Below are positions 1 through 7,005 of a stretch of 12,546 nucleotides of DNA, piece after piece. Source of the DNA: Pseudomonadota bacterium (GTDB taxonomy: Bacteria; Pseudomonadota; Alphaproteobacteria; Micropepsales; Micropepsaceae); assembly GCA_021808875.1 (NCBI GenBank), contig JAKBAU010000074.1, positions 1-12,546 of the forward strand, in the 5' to 3' direction. Position 1 is the first letter of the stretch, and every line of letters begins with the position of its first letter. The translations under genes and the position numbers were made by a program. The notes beneath the pieces were generated by a model. The model was not told the origin of the DNA. It saw only the letters and a program-made list of their open reading frames with translations, and ran no database searches.

Positions 1-96
1 GCCGCACTTCGTGCAGCGCACCGTGCGGCCCCCCGGGGGCATGGCCGCATCCTTGAGCGTGTAGCGCGTTGCGCAGTTGGGACAGGAGAGGATCAT
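1..96 (-). CDS. MJ0042-type zinc-ribbon domain protein, N-terminal 32 residues (gene runs off left edge)
   Basis: Reading the minus strand from the ATG at 96-94 gives an uninterrupted 32-codon frame to the window edge. It has two CxxC pairs, C5-P-N-C8 and C28-T-K-C31, separated by a stretch containing [18 protein letters not shown]. This is the N-terminal zinc-ribbon of the MJ0042 family, a knuckle that binds one zinc ion. In Alphaproteobacteria such proteins commonly stand back to back with ftsE and often carry a membrane segment and low-complexity region further on, but none of that is visible here. The biochemical role of the family is unknown; it may be an envelope-associated or regulatory protein. 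The gene is divergent from ftsE, with 98 bp between the two starts. Confidence 0.8.
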   Translation of the reverse strand, partial: MILSCPNCATRYTLKDAAMPPGGRTVRCTKCG

Positions 97-153
97 CGTG
101 CAGCCACTTAGTCATGTCCCCAGGCGCCCTGCAAGACTGTTGAGTAGTGGTAG

Positions 154-173
154 GGCCGCCTTGCCTGGCGGCC
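154..173. other. Perfect 7-bp hairpin in the ftsE leader
   Basis: GGCCGCC (154-160), a six-base loop TTGCCT, and GGCGGCC (167-173) form a perfect GC-only stem that ends 21 bases before the ftsE start at 195. No T-run follows on either strand, so it does not look like a factor-independent terminator. It may be a leader structure of the ftsE transcript or an operator-like palindrome between the two divergent genes. Its function is unknown. Confidence 0.5.
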
Positions 174-194
174 ACAGACAGATATGGTCCGCCC

Positions 195-866
195 ATGGTT
201 CGATTTGAAAATGTGGGCATGCGCTACGGTCCAGGACCGGAAATTCTGCGCGATGTCAGCTTCGTCCTCGAAGCTGGTTCCTTCACATTTCTGACCGGAC
301 CTTCGGGCGCCGGCAAGACGACATTGCTGAAGCTCTTGTATCTGGCCGAGCCGCCGTCGCGTGGATTGATCACGCTGTTTGGCAAGGACCTGGCAACCGC
401 ATCGCGCCGTCTGTTTCCGGCACTGCGCCGTCGCATCGGCGTTGTGTTCCAGGATTTTCGCTTGCTCGACCATCTTTCTGCCTTCGACAACGTTGCTCTG
501 CCATTACGTCTTTCAGGCGTGCGTATTGAGGATTTCCGTCAGGATGTGGAAGAGATCCTAACCTGGGTCGGTCTGGGCTCGCGGATGCAGGCCCGCCCTT
601 CCACCCTGTCCGGCGGCGAGCAGCAGCGCGTGGCCATTGCCCGCGCTGTGGTGGCCCGTCCCGATCTGTTGATCGCCGACGAGCCGACCGGCAATGTAGA
701 TTCGGACATGGGGCAGCGTCTTTTGCGTCTGTTTTTTGAACTCAATCGCCTGGGGACTACGGTGCTCATTGCCACGCATGATCGCGGCCTCATCGCCACC
801 GGCCGGTCTCAGGAGATGCGGCTGGTCGATGGCCGTCTGGTCACGATGCCGACGGTGCGGCCATGA
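195..866 (+). CDS. ftsE: Cell-division ATP-binding protein FtsE
   Basis: ABC-transporter ATPase that pairs with FtsX at the inner face of the cytoplasmic membrane. FtsEX hydrolyses ATP to drive a conformational signal to periplasmic murein hydrolase activators at the septum and does not transport a known substrate. The 223-residue protein matches the usual length of about 220. Visible motifs are Walker A GPSGAGKT (35-42), Q-loop Q86, signature LSGGEQQ (138-144), Walker B LLIADE with catalytic E163 (158-163), D-loop and switch H195. I chose the ATG at 195 because [12 protein letters not shown] is the usual family N-terminus. The frame is open back to a GTG at 147, but that 16-residue extension has no family resemblance and would start upstream of the hairpin at 154-173. 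The stop overlaps the ftsX start as ATGA, indicating translational coupling. Confidence 0.96.
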   Translation: MVRFENVGMRYGPGPEILRDVSFVLEAGSFTFLTGPSGAGKTTLLKLLYLAEPPSRGLITLFGKDLATASRRLFPALRRRIGVVFQDFRLLDHLSAFDNVALPLRLSGVRIEDFRQDVEEILTWVGLGSRMQARPSTLSGGEQQRVAIARAVVARPDLLIADEPTGNVDSDMGQRLLRLFFELNRLGTTVLIATHDRGLIATGRSQEMRLVDGRLVTMPTVRP

Positions 867-1768
867 GACTTGTATTGAGAGCTCAGCGTAAATCGGTACT
901 GCCGCGCGAAGCCGGTGCAGCACCGCTCGATATCGTGATCGCCATCATGGCGTTTTTGGCAGCGCTGTCTCTGTGTGCGGTTCTCATCGCCCAACGCACT
1001 GCACAGGACTGGCGTCGCGGCCTTGCGGGCAAGCTTACGGTTCAGGTTCTGCCACCGGCGCAAGGACCAACCCAACCGGCACTGGCGCGCGAAACCCGGG
1101 CGGCGGTGAGGGTTCTTGAGACCACCCCCGGCATCTTCAGCGCTCATGAACTGAGCGAGGCAAAGACCGAACGCCTCGTCGAGCCCTGGCTTGGCAAAGG
1201 TGCGCTGGTTGCCGATCTTCCGCTTCCCCGATTGGTCGATGCGAGCGTCGTGCCCGGCATGCGTGTCGATCTTGCGGCATTGCGCCGTCGCCTCAAGAAG
1301 GTGGCACCGGACGGCTATGTCGATGATCACCGACACTGGCTGGCCCGACTCTCGCGCCTCGCCGACACCATCATGTGGTCGGCCTATGGCGTCCTTGGCC
1401 TCATTGCGATTGCAACCACGGCGACGGCGGCCTTCGCCACCCGCGCCGGGCTCGCGGCGCATCACGACATCGTCGAGCTCCTGCATCAGATGGGGGCCCA
1501 TGGCAGCTTCATTGCCAGTGCCTTCGACCGCCACTATCTGCGCACAGCATTCAGCGCGAGCCTGGTGGGCGCCTTGCTGGCGGCGATCCTGTTCATCGCG
1601 GCGGGCGGGCTCGAATATGTGGGATTGAAACCGATGGCCTATCTGCCGCCGCTCGCTCTTGGCATGGGACAATTGGCATGGCTTGCGCTCATACCGCTTG
1701 CCGGTGGCGCAATCGCTTGGGCAACAGCCCGTCTTTCGGTGTTTGCGGCCTTACGCAACATCTACTGA
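863..1768 (+). CDS. ftsX: Cell-division ABC permease FtsX
   Basis: Membrane partner of FtsE. The 301-residue protein has the FtsX plan: a short cytoplasmic N-terminus, TM1 at about residues 22-43, a periplasmic extracellular loop at about 44-168, then TM2 (about 170-192), TM3 (about 229-249) and TM4 (about 266-290) with a short cytoplasmic tail ending LRNIY. The large first loop is the part that in characterised bacteria contacts the hydrolase activator (EnvC in E. coli). Sequence between family members is weakly conserved, so the call rests on topology, length and the four-base overlap with ftsE. The stretch LDIVIAIMAFLAALSLCA is typical of alphaproteobacterial FtsX TM1. An EnvC-like gene lies at 11718, so a complete FtsEX-EnvC pathway is plausible in this organism. 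Confidence 0.93.
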   Translation: MRLVLRAQRKSVLPREAGAAPLDIVIAIMAFLAALSLCAVLIAQRTAQDWRRGLAGKLTVQVLPPAQGPTQPALARETRAAVRVLETTPGIFSAHELSEAKTERLVEPWLGKGALVADLPLPRLVDASVVPGMRVDLAALRRRLKKVAPDGYVDDHRHWLARLSRLADTIMWSAYGVLGLIAIATTATAAFATRAGLAAHHDIVELLHQMGAHGSFIASAFDRHYLRTAFSASLVGALLAAILFIAAGGLEYVGLKPMAYLPPLALGMGQLAWLALIPLAGGAIAWATARLSVFAALRNIY

Positions 1769-1838
1769 CAGCGACGGGCAAGACGGGGGTAAAGGCAGCT
1801 GATGGGCGTAAGGACGAAGGGACGCAATCCAGGAAAGT

Positions 1839-2528
1839 GTGATCGTGGCTGACTGGCGCCGTCGTCGGCGAAGGTGGCGCATTGTTGCCGCAACAGTTGC
1901 GGTGTTGGCGCTGGCCTATGTTTCCGGTTTTGTGGTTTTTGCGCAGACGCTGCCACGCCATGCGCATGTCACCGGCCATCCCGATGCGATTGTGGTGCTG
2001 ACCGGCGGAGGTTCGCGTCTGGATACCGCCGAGGACCTGTTGGACAGAGGTGTAGGACAGCGCCTGCTGATTACGGGCGTCAATCGGACCACGACGCGTG
2101 GTGAAGTAAAGGTTCTGGTCCATGGTGGACCACGTTTTCATTGCTGTGTCGATCTTGGTCGCGATGCGACAAGCACTTTTGGCAACGCATTGGAAGCCGC
2201 GGCATGGAGCCGTCATCATGGCTTTCGTGAATTGCTCGTGGTCACGGCAAATTATCACATGCCACGCAGCCTCAACGAGTTTCACGCAGCGATGCCCCAG
2301 ATCCGGCTCGATCCCTATCCCGTCGATCCCGTCGGCGTTGACCTGAGGAATTGGTGGCTGCATCCACGCACCATTCGCGTGTTGCAGGCCGAATACGCCA
2401 AATATCTCGCCAGCCTCGTCCTCACGCGCATCATGAGCCAGCGGATCCGTCTGCTCCTGGACCGCAATTTCATCCAGATCGATAGCACCGCTCCGCCGAC
2501 TTGGCCGGTAGCGCGACGCCAAAGCTAA
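1839..2528 (+). CDS. YdcF-like DUF218 membrane protein
   Basis: A 229-residue protein with an Arg-rich cytoplasmic start (WRRRRRRWR), one N-terminal membrane segment (about 14-36) and a DUF218 domain. Conserved pieces are DAIVVLTGGGSR (49-60), the central STFGNALEA (112-120) and TANYHMPRS (136-144), which line the presumed active cleft. Family members include YdcF and ElyC/SanA-type proteins linked to envelope integrity in E. coli; the reaction is not established. It sits 70 bp after ftsX and before a plsC-like gene, an order often seen in Alphaproteobacteria, so co-transcription with ftsEX is likely. The start is uncertain. GTG at 1839 has AGGA (1831-1834) only 4 bases upstream, whereas a second in-frame GTG at 1845 has the same AGGA at 10 bases. 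The two differ by only two residues. Confidence 0.88.
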   Translation: MIVADWRRRRRRWRIVAATVAVLALAYVSGFVVFAQTLPRHAHVTGHPDAIVVLTGGGSRLDTAEDLLDRGVGQRLLITGVNRTTTRGEVKVLVHGGPRFHCCVDLGRDATSTFGNALEAAAWSRHHGFRELLVVTANYHMPRSLNEFHAAMPQIRLDPYPVDPVGVDLRNWWLHPRTIRVLQAEYAKYLASLVLTRIMSQRIRLLLDRNFIQIDSTAPPTWPVARRQS

Positions 2529-2543
2529 CGGAACCCTCTGATC

Positions 2544-3269
2544 ATGATCACGCTGCGTTCGACCCTGTTTTTGCTCTGGTTCATTTTCATCTCGCTGATC
2601 ATCCACCTGGCAGCTTTGCCGGCGTTCTTTCTGCCACGGCGCGCCAGCCTGAGGGCAGGCAAGATCTGGTGCCGGGCGGTGCTCTTTGGCCTGCGCCATT
2701 TTGCCGGCATGCGCGTTGAGGTGCGCGGAGCCCTGCCGGGAAATGGCGCGCTCATCGCCTCCAAGCACATGAGCATGCTCGACACCATCGCCCTTTATGC
2801 GACGCTTGATCAGCCCCACTTTGTCTATCGGCGCAGTCTGGAACGCATTCCCTTCTTCGGCTGGTATTTACGAAAATCCGGGATGGTTGCGATCGATCGC
2901 GATGGCGGGGCCACCAGCCTGCGCCAGATGGCCGCTGCGGTGCGCGCCCTCACCGGTCGTGGTCACACGGTCATCATTTTTCCGGAAGGAACGCGCAAGG
3001 GCCCCGGCGCACCTGCCGACTACAAGCCAGGTGTGGCCGGGCTTTATGGGCAGGTAAACCAGCCACTGGTACCGGTTGCGCTCAATACCGGGCTGTTCTG
3101 GACAGGACCCATGGGACTGATCAAGCGCAAGGGCACGGTCATTGTCGAATTCCTGGAGCCCATTGCCCCCGGCATGAAACGACGGCCGTTCATGGAGCTT
3201 TTGCAGGAGCGTATCGAGACCGCCACCGCCGCCCTGGTGGCAGAGGGTCGGAAGGAGCTGGGGCAATGA
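2544..3269 (+). CDS. plsC: 1-acyl-sn-glycerol-3-phosphate acyltransferase (PlsC-like)
   Basis: Transfers an acyl group to lysophosphatidic acid to make phosphatidic acid, the precursor of all phospholipids, at the cytoplasmic face of the inner membrane. The 241-residue protein starts with a hydrophobic segment (about 5-30) and carries the acyltransferase blocks in order: HX4D as H75-MSML-D80 (catalytic), block II GMVAIDRDG (113-121), block III FPEGTR (146-151, phosphate binding) and block IV VPVALNTG (176-183). Length is normal. It follows the DUF218 gene by 15 bp, so it is probably the last gene of the ftsEX operon. The ribosome binding site is weak. A paralogue with another acyl-acceptor specificity cannot be excluded, because the PlsC fold is shared with lyso-ornithine lipid acyltransferases. 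Confidence 0.9.
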   Translation: MITLRSTLFLLWFIFISLIIHLAALPAFFLPRRASLRAGKIWCRAVLFGLRHFAGMRVEVRGALPGNGALIASKHMSMLDTIALYATLDQPHFVYRRSLERIPFFGWYLRKSGMVAIDRDGGATSLRQMAAAVRALTGRGHTVIIFPEGTRKGPGAPADYKPGVAGLYGQVNQPLVPVALNTGLFWTGPMGLIKRKGTVIVEFLEPIAPGMKRRPFMELLQERIETATAALVAEGRKELGQ

Positions 3270-3272
3270 CGC

Positions 3273-3301
3273 TTGTCTTTGGAACAAAAAGCGAACATCA
3301 T
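3273..3301 (+). promoter_or_regulatory. Candidate nrdJ promoter enclosing the LexA box
   Basis: TTGTCT (3273-3278) matches the -35 consensus TTGACA at 4 of 6 bases. After a 17-bp spacer, CATCAT (3296-3301) matches TATAAT at 4 of 6. The predicted start of transcription is near 3308, leaving a leader of about 59 bases before nrdJ. Each element alone is weak; the support is the ideal spacing and the position of the LexA-type repeat between the two. A GATAAA at 3317-3322 is an alternative -10. Confidence 0.35.
3282..3296. promoter_or_regulatory. Alphaproteobacterial LexA (SOS) box, GAAC-N7-GAAC
   Basis: GAAC at 3282-3285 and GAAC at 3293-3296, separated by exactly seven bases (AAAAAGC). On the other strand this reads GTTC-N7-GTTC, the direct-repeat operator described for LexA of Alphaproteobacteria, which differs from the palindromic enterobacterial box. 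It lies in the 97-bp gap between plsC and nrdJ, 71 bp before the nrdJ start, between the candidate -35 and -10 elements, which is where a repressor would block transcription. Inference: nrdJ is derepressed after DNA damage. Confidence 0.65.
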
Positions 3302-3366
3302 CAAAGAGGAACGCGCGATAAATTTGTCTTTGGTCTAAGAGCGTATGCCGTATCTGTGCCGGGCCG

Positions 3367-6300
3367 ATGATGAGCGATCTGACAAACCGCATCTGGGACA
3401 TGAAGTACCGCCTCAAGGCCGCTGATGGCACGCCCGTCGACGCGACCCCAGCGCAGAGCCTGGCGCGTGTGGCTTGGGCAGCCGCCCAGGCCGAGCCGCC
3501 CGCTCGGCGCGCGCACTGGGCGAGCCGTTTTGCCGAGGCCCTCGCCAACCATCGCTTCCTGCCCGCCGGCCGCATCCTCGCTGGTGCCGGAACCGGGCGC
3601 CAGGTGACGTTGTTCAACTGCTTCGTGATGGGACGCATCGACGACGACATGGGCGCGATCTTCAGCCATCTGCGCGAGGCCGCGCTAACCATGCAGCAAG
3701 GTGGCGGGATCGGCTATGATTTTTCGACGCTAAGACCCAAGGGTGCGCCCGTGCGCGGCGTCGGGGCCGATGCCTCTGGTCCGGTGTCGTTCATGGAGGT
3801 GTGGGACGCGATGTGCCGCACCATCATGAGTGCCGGGTCACGACGCGGAGCGATGATGGCGACCCTCGCCTGCAATCACCCGGACATCGAGGATTTCATC
3901 GCGGCCAAGCGTGAGCCAGGCCGGCTTGCGATGTTCAATCTTTCGGTTTTGGTCAGCGATGCCTTTCTTGAGGCGGTCAAAGCTGATCGGGAGTGGCCTC
4001 TCGAATTCGCCGGACGCGTCTACAAAACCCTGCGCGCACGCGAGCTTTGGGACCGCATCATGCGCGCCACCTATGACTATGCCGAGCCCGGCGTGATCTT
4101 CATCGATCGCATCAATGCGCTGAACAATCTCGCCTATTGCGAGAGCATCCATGCCACCAATCCCTGTCTGACGGCCGACAGTTGGATTCATACGAGCGAT
4201 GGTCCACGCCAAATTGGTGAACTGTCGGGTGTGCCGTTCAAGGCTGTTGCCAACGGTGCGGTATGGCCCTGCGATGGGCGTGGCTTTTTTTCCCGCGGTA
4301 CAAAGCCGGTCTATCGCCTGACGACGCGCGAAGGCTATCAGCTGCGCCTTACCGCCGATCACCGCCTGCGCAAGGTGACTGCGCGCAATCCCTGGTCCGT
4401 CAGCTGGCAGTGGCAGGCGGCGGGATCACTCAGCCCAGGCGATGAAATCCTGCTGCAGGACCACCGGAACTGCCCGCAGTGGGGCGACGGGGACGAAGAA
4501 GACCATGCCGAAGGCTATCTCATTGGTCTGTTGCATGGCGATGGCGATTGCGCCGCCGACTCCTTGGGTCTCAGCGTCTGCGCGCAGCGTCAAAGAATGC
4601 CGGCTACAACTTCAATCCCAGCCGTTCCGCAACTGCTGCTGGCCGCGCAAGCCGCCGCGCGCACGCTTGACGGGGGCATTGGCAGCCACGCGTTGCGCTT
4701 CGATGCCCAACGCGGGCGATGGCATCTTGGCATTGCTGGTTTCGAGGAGTTTGCCCGCAAGCATGATTTGATGCTTCCCACGCGCACCATCTCTGCGGCA
4801 CTGGAGCGCCGCTCGCAGCGCTTCTATTGCGGATTTCTGCGTGGCCTGTTCGATGCCTCCGCGCATTTGGAAACTGCTCTGCGGCAAGGCCCGCGCCTCA
4901 GTCTTTGGGATGAGACGCCAGAGAAGCTGCGCGCGGTACAGCGCATGCTGCTGCGTCTGGGAGTGGTGGCGTCGCTGTCATCGCGGCGTGACGGCATCAG
5001 GCGGATGCCTGCCGCGTTTGGATACGAGCTTGCACTCACCGGCGCCAATCTGGCGAGATTTGCTGCCAGCATCGGCCTCAGTGCGCGCGACAGCGCGCTG
5101 AAACTGAAGGCCGCGCTGGCACAGCCTGCGGTTTCGCTCTCCGTTGAGCCTTTCACTGCGACCGTTGCGCAGCTGGAAGCGCAAGGCGAAGAAGCCGTGT
5201 TTGATGCGGCGATACCGGGGCTCAACGCCTTCGATGCCAATGGCTTCTGGGCGCATAATTGCGGCGAACAACCGCTGCCGGCCTATGGGGCCTGTCTTTT
5301 GGGCTCGATCAATCTGGCGCAGCTGGTCAGCAATCCGTTCAGCGATGATGCGCGCCTCGATGTAGCGGAGCTGGCGGCGTTGACCCGCACGGCGGTGCGT
5401 TTCCTCGACAATGTGATCGATATCTCGCGTTTTCCCTTGCCGGCGCAACAGGCAGAAGCTGCTGCCAAACGCCGTATTGGCCTTGGCATTACCGGTCTTG
5501 CCGATGCGCTGATCTTTTGTCGGCTGACTTATGGCGAGGACGAGAGCCTTACGCAAATCGCGCACTGGCTTCAGGTCATGCGCGATGCCGCCTATGATGC
5601 CTCGGCCGAGCTTGCTGCCGAAAAGGGAGCATTTGCACTATTTGATCGCGAGGCCATGCTGAGCCGACCCACTATCGCTGCACTGCCCGAGGCCATCCGC
5701 GACAAGATTGCCCGCCGTGGATTGCGCAATGGCCTTCTGACCTCGATCGCACCCACCGGCACTATTTCGCTGTTCGCCGGCAACGTCTCCAGTGGTATCG
5801 AGCCGGTCTTTGCCTATTCCTATACCCGCAAAGTTCTTTTGGCCGACGGCACTCGCAGCGAGGAGGTGGTCAGCGATTACGCCTACCGTCTTTTCCGCTC
5901 CCGCTTTGGCGAGGATGCGGTTCTTCCGGATTATTTCGTCAATGCGCAAAATCTGGCACCTGAAGCCCATCTGCAGGTGCAGGCGGTAGCCCAGAGATAC
6001 ATCGACTCTTCCATTTCCAAAACCATCAACGTCCCTGAGAACATCGATTTTGCTGCGTTCAAGGACATTTATCTGCGCGCCTATGCGCTTGGCTGCAAGG
6101 GCTGTACCACCTATCGGCCCAATGCGGTGACCGGCTCGGTGCTGAGTGTCTCGTCACCGCCGGTCAGCACCGATGTTGCGGGCACACTTTTGCCGTCCGT
6201 GCTTGCCACGCGGGAGGACGCCCAGGGCGCGGTTGTCTACATGACAAGACCGCTTGACCGCCCCGAACTCCTGGCGGGGCAGACCTACAAGATCCGTTGG

Positions 6301-6762
6301 CAGGATTCGGATCATGCCTTCTACATCACCATCAACGATATCCTTCAGGATCATCGTCGCCGCCCGTTCGAGATTTTCATCAATTCGAAGAACATGGAGG
6401 CCTATGCCTGGACCTTGGCATTGACGCGGATGATCTCGGCAGTATTTCGCAGGGGTGGCGACGTCAGTTTTGTGGTTGATGAGCTGAAGGCGGTGTTTGA
6501 TCCACGCGGTGGCCAGTGGAGCCAGGGCCGTTATGTGCCCTCGCTGTTGGCTGCAATCGGCGATGTGATTGAACGCCATCTGGTCGATATCGGTTTTATG
6601 GCGGCCCGCCGGCATGCCGACGATGCGGTTGATGCCACCGCCGTGGCCATCGCGGCCGAAGGCGCACCGGCGCGGTTTTGCCCGCGCTGCTCAAGTCCGG
6701 GCTTCATCCGGCTCGAAGGTTGCGACAGCTGCCTGGCCTGCGGATATTCGCGGTGTGGCTAA
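3367..6762 (+). CDS. nrdJ: Adenosylcobalamin-dependent (class II) ribonucleotide reductase NrdJ, with intein
   Basis: Reduces ribonucleotides to deoxyribonucleotides with a thiyl radical generated from adenosylcobalamin; cytoplasmic and oxygen-independent. The 1131-residue precursor loses a 365-residue intein (267-631), leaving 766 residues. In mature numbering the redox pair is C85 (LFNCFVMG) and C278 (GACLLGS), and the thiyl cysteine is C267 in NPCGEQPL with N265 and E269. The 11-residue step from C267 to C278 equals that of the Thermotoga maritima enzyme (C322/C333). In the precursor, PTGTIS (796-801) is the phosphate loop. A TSCPD domain (about 958-1075) follows, then a cysteine-rich tail with C1105/C1108, C1119/C1122/C1125 and C1130, a zinc-ribbon that probably re-reduces the active site. 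The start is ATG at 3367 or 3370; the ribosome binding site is weak. It stands alone behind a LexA-type operator. Confidence 0.95.
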   Translation: MMSDLTNRIWDMKYRLKAADGTPVDATPAQSLARVAWAAAQAEPPARRAHWASRFAEALANHRFLPAGRILAGAGTGRQVTLFNCFVMGRIDDDMGAIFSHLREAALTMQQGGGIGYDFSTLRPKGAPVRGVGADASGPVSFMEVWDAMCRTIMSAGSRRGAMMATLACNHPDIEDFIAAKREPGRLAMFNLSVLVSDAFLEAVKADREWPLEFAGRVYKTLRARELWDRIMRATYDYAEPGVIFIDRINALNNLAYCESIHATNPCLTADSWIHTSDGPRQIGELSGVPFKAVANGAVWPCDGRGFFSRGTKPVYRLTTREGYQLRLTADHRLRKVTARNPWSVSWQWQAAGSLSPGDEILLQDHRNCPQWGDGDEEDHAEGYLIGLLHGDGDCAADSLGLSVCAQRQRMPATTSIPAVPQLLLAAQAAARTLDGGIGSHALRFDAQRGRWHLGIAGFEEFARKHDLMLPTRTISAALERRSQRFYCGFLRGLFDASAHLETALRQGPRLSLWDETPEKLRAVQRMLLRLGVVASLSSRRDGIRRMPAAFGYELALTGANLARFAASIGLSARDSALKLKAALAQPAVSLSVEPFTATVAQLEAQGEEAVFDAAIPGLNAFDANGFWAHNCGEQPLPAYGACLLGSINLAQLVSNPFSDDARLDVAELAALTRTAVRFLDNVIDISRFPLPAQQAEAAAKRRIGLGITGLADALIFCRLTYGEDESLTQIAHWLQVMRDAAYDASAELAAEKGAFALFDREAMLSRPTIAALPEAIRDKIARRGLRNGLLTSIAPTGTISLFAGNVSSGIEPVFAYSYTRKVLLADGTRSEEVVSDYAYRLFRSRFGEDAVLPDYFVNAQNLAPEAHLQVQAVAQRYIDSSISKTINVPENIDFAAFKDIYLRAYALGCKGCTTYRPNAVTGSVLSVSSPPVSTDVAGTLLPSVLATREDAQGAVVYMTRPLDRPELLAGQTYKIRWQDSDHAFYITINDILQDHRRRPFEIFINSKNMEAYAWTLALTRMISAVFRRGGDVSFVVDELKAVFDPRGGQWSQGRYVPSLLAAIGDVIERHLVDIGFMAARRHADDAVDATAVAIAAEGAPARFCPRCSSPGFIRLEGCDSCLACGYSRCG
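4165..5259 (+). mobile_element. Class 1 intein with LAGLIDADG endonuclease domain, in nrdJ
   Basis: Encodes 365 residues (precursor 267-631) that interrupt NP|CGEQPL of NrdJ. Splicing residues are all present: C267 opening block A (CLTADSWIHTSDG), block B TADH (329-332), block F (VFDAAIPGLNAFDANG, 611-626), then H630-N631 followed by the +1 nucleophile C632. The +1 residue is the reductase's own catalytic cysteine. Between blocks B and F lies a LAGLIDADG endonuclease domain: motif 1 LIGLLHGDG (385-393) keeps the eighth-position aspartate D392, while motif 2 LRGLFDASA (491-499) has serine S498 there. Splicing should work; DNA cleavage is probably weakened or lost. The frame is intact with no stop codon. 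Base composition looks like that of the host gene, which suggests long residence or an alphaproteobacterial donor. Confidence 0.94.
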
Positions 6763-6823
6763 GCGGGCGCAGCGTATTTGCGGATGTGTCGCCGTCGTTC
6801 TCGGGCTGAAGCCTGGGGGGGCT

Positions 6824-6843
6824 GGGGGAGCCGACACTCCCCT
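6824..6843. terminator. GC-rich hairpin 61 bp after nrdJ, possible terminator
   Basis: GGGGAG (6825-6830), loop CCGACA, CTCCCC (6837-6842), with a G-T closing pair at 6824/6843. The stem is strong, but no T-run follows, so it is at best a weak factor-independent terminator or a stabilising 3' end of the nrdJ message. Confidence 0.3.
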
Positions 6844-7005
6844 CAAGTCCGCACGTGATCGTGGAGCAGGTGAGCCCGTTTCAATGCGTTGGAGCGGCAA
6901 GCAGAAGCGCGGTTGCGTCGCGCGAAACTGCACCGGGCCGATTTCGGGCAGGCACAGGGGAGGACGATCCGGCATTGCGCGGCTTGACCGAGGCGGAAGA
7001 TTGTT

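Larger units (their letters stand above)
3273..3333 (+). repeat. Two direct copies of TTGTCTTTGG upstream of nrdJ
   Basis: TTGTCTTTGG occurs at 3273-3282 and again at 3324-3333, 51 bp apart start to start, both inside the 97-bp gap before nrdJ. The first copy provides the candidate -35 element and its last G begins the LexA box. The repeats do not match the NrdR-box consensus. They could be binding sites for one regulator or a chance duplication. Confidence 0.4.

Noticed and set aside
809..1672. 287-codon open frame on the minus strand opposite ftsX
   Set aside because: Shadow of ftsX: low-complexity composition, no motif, no ribosome binding site.
1689..2819. 376-codon open frame on the minus strand across the end of ftsX, the DUF218 gene and the start of plsC
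   Set aside because: It lies antisense to three well-supported genes, its protein has no recognisable domain, and long antisense frames are common at this GC content.
4165..5259. Possibility that the nrdJ insertion is an assembly error or a group I intron
   Set aside because: The frame is continuous, both splice junctions have canonical intein residues, and blocks A, B, F and G are present in order.
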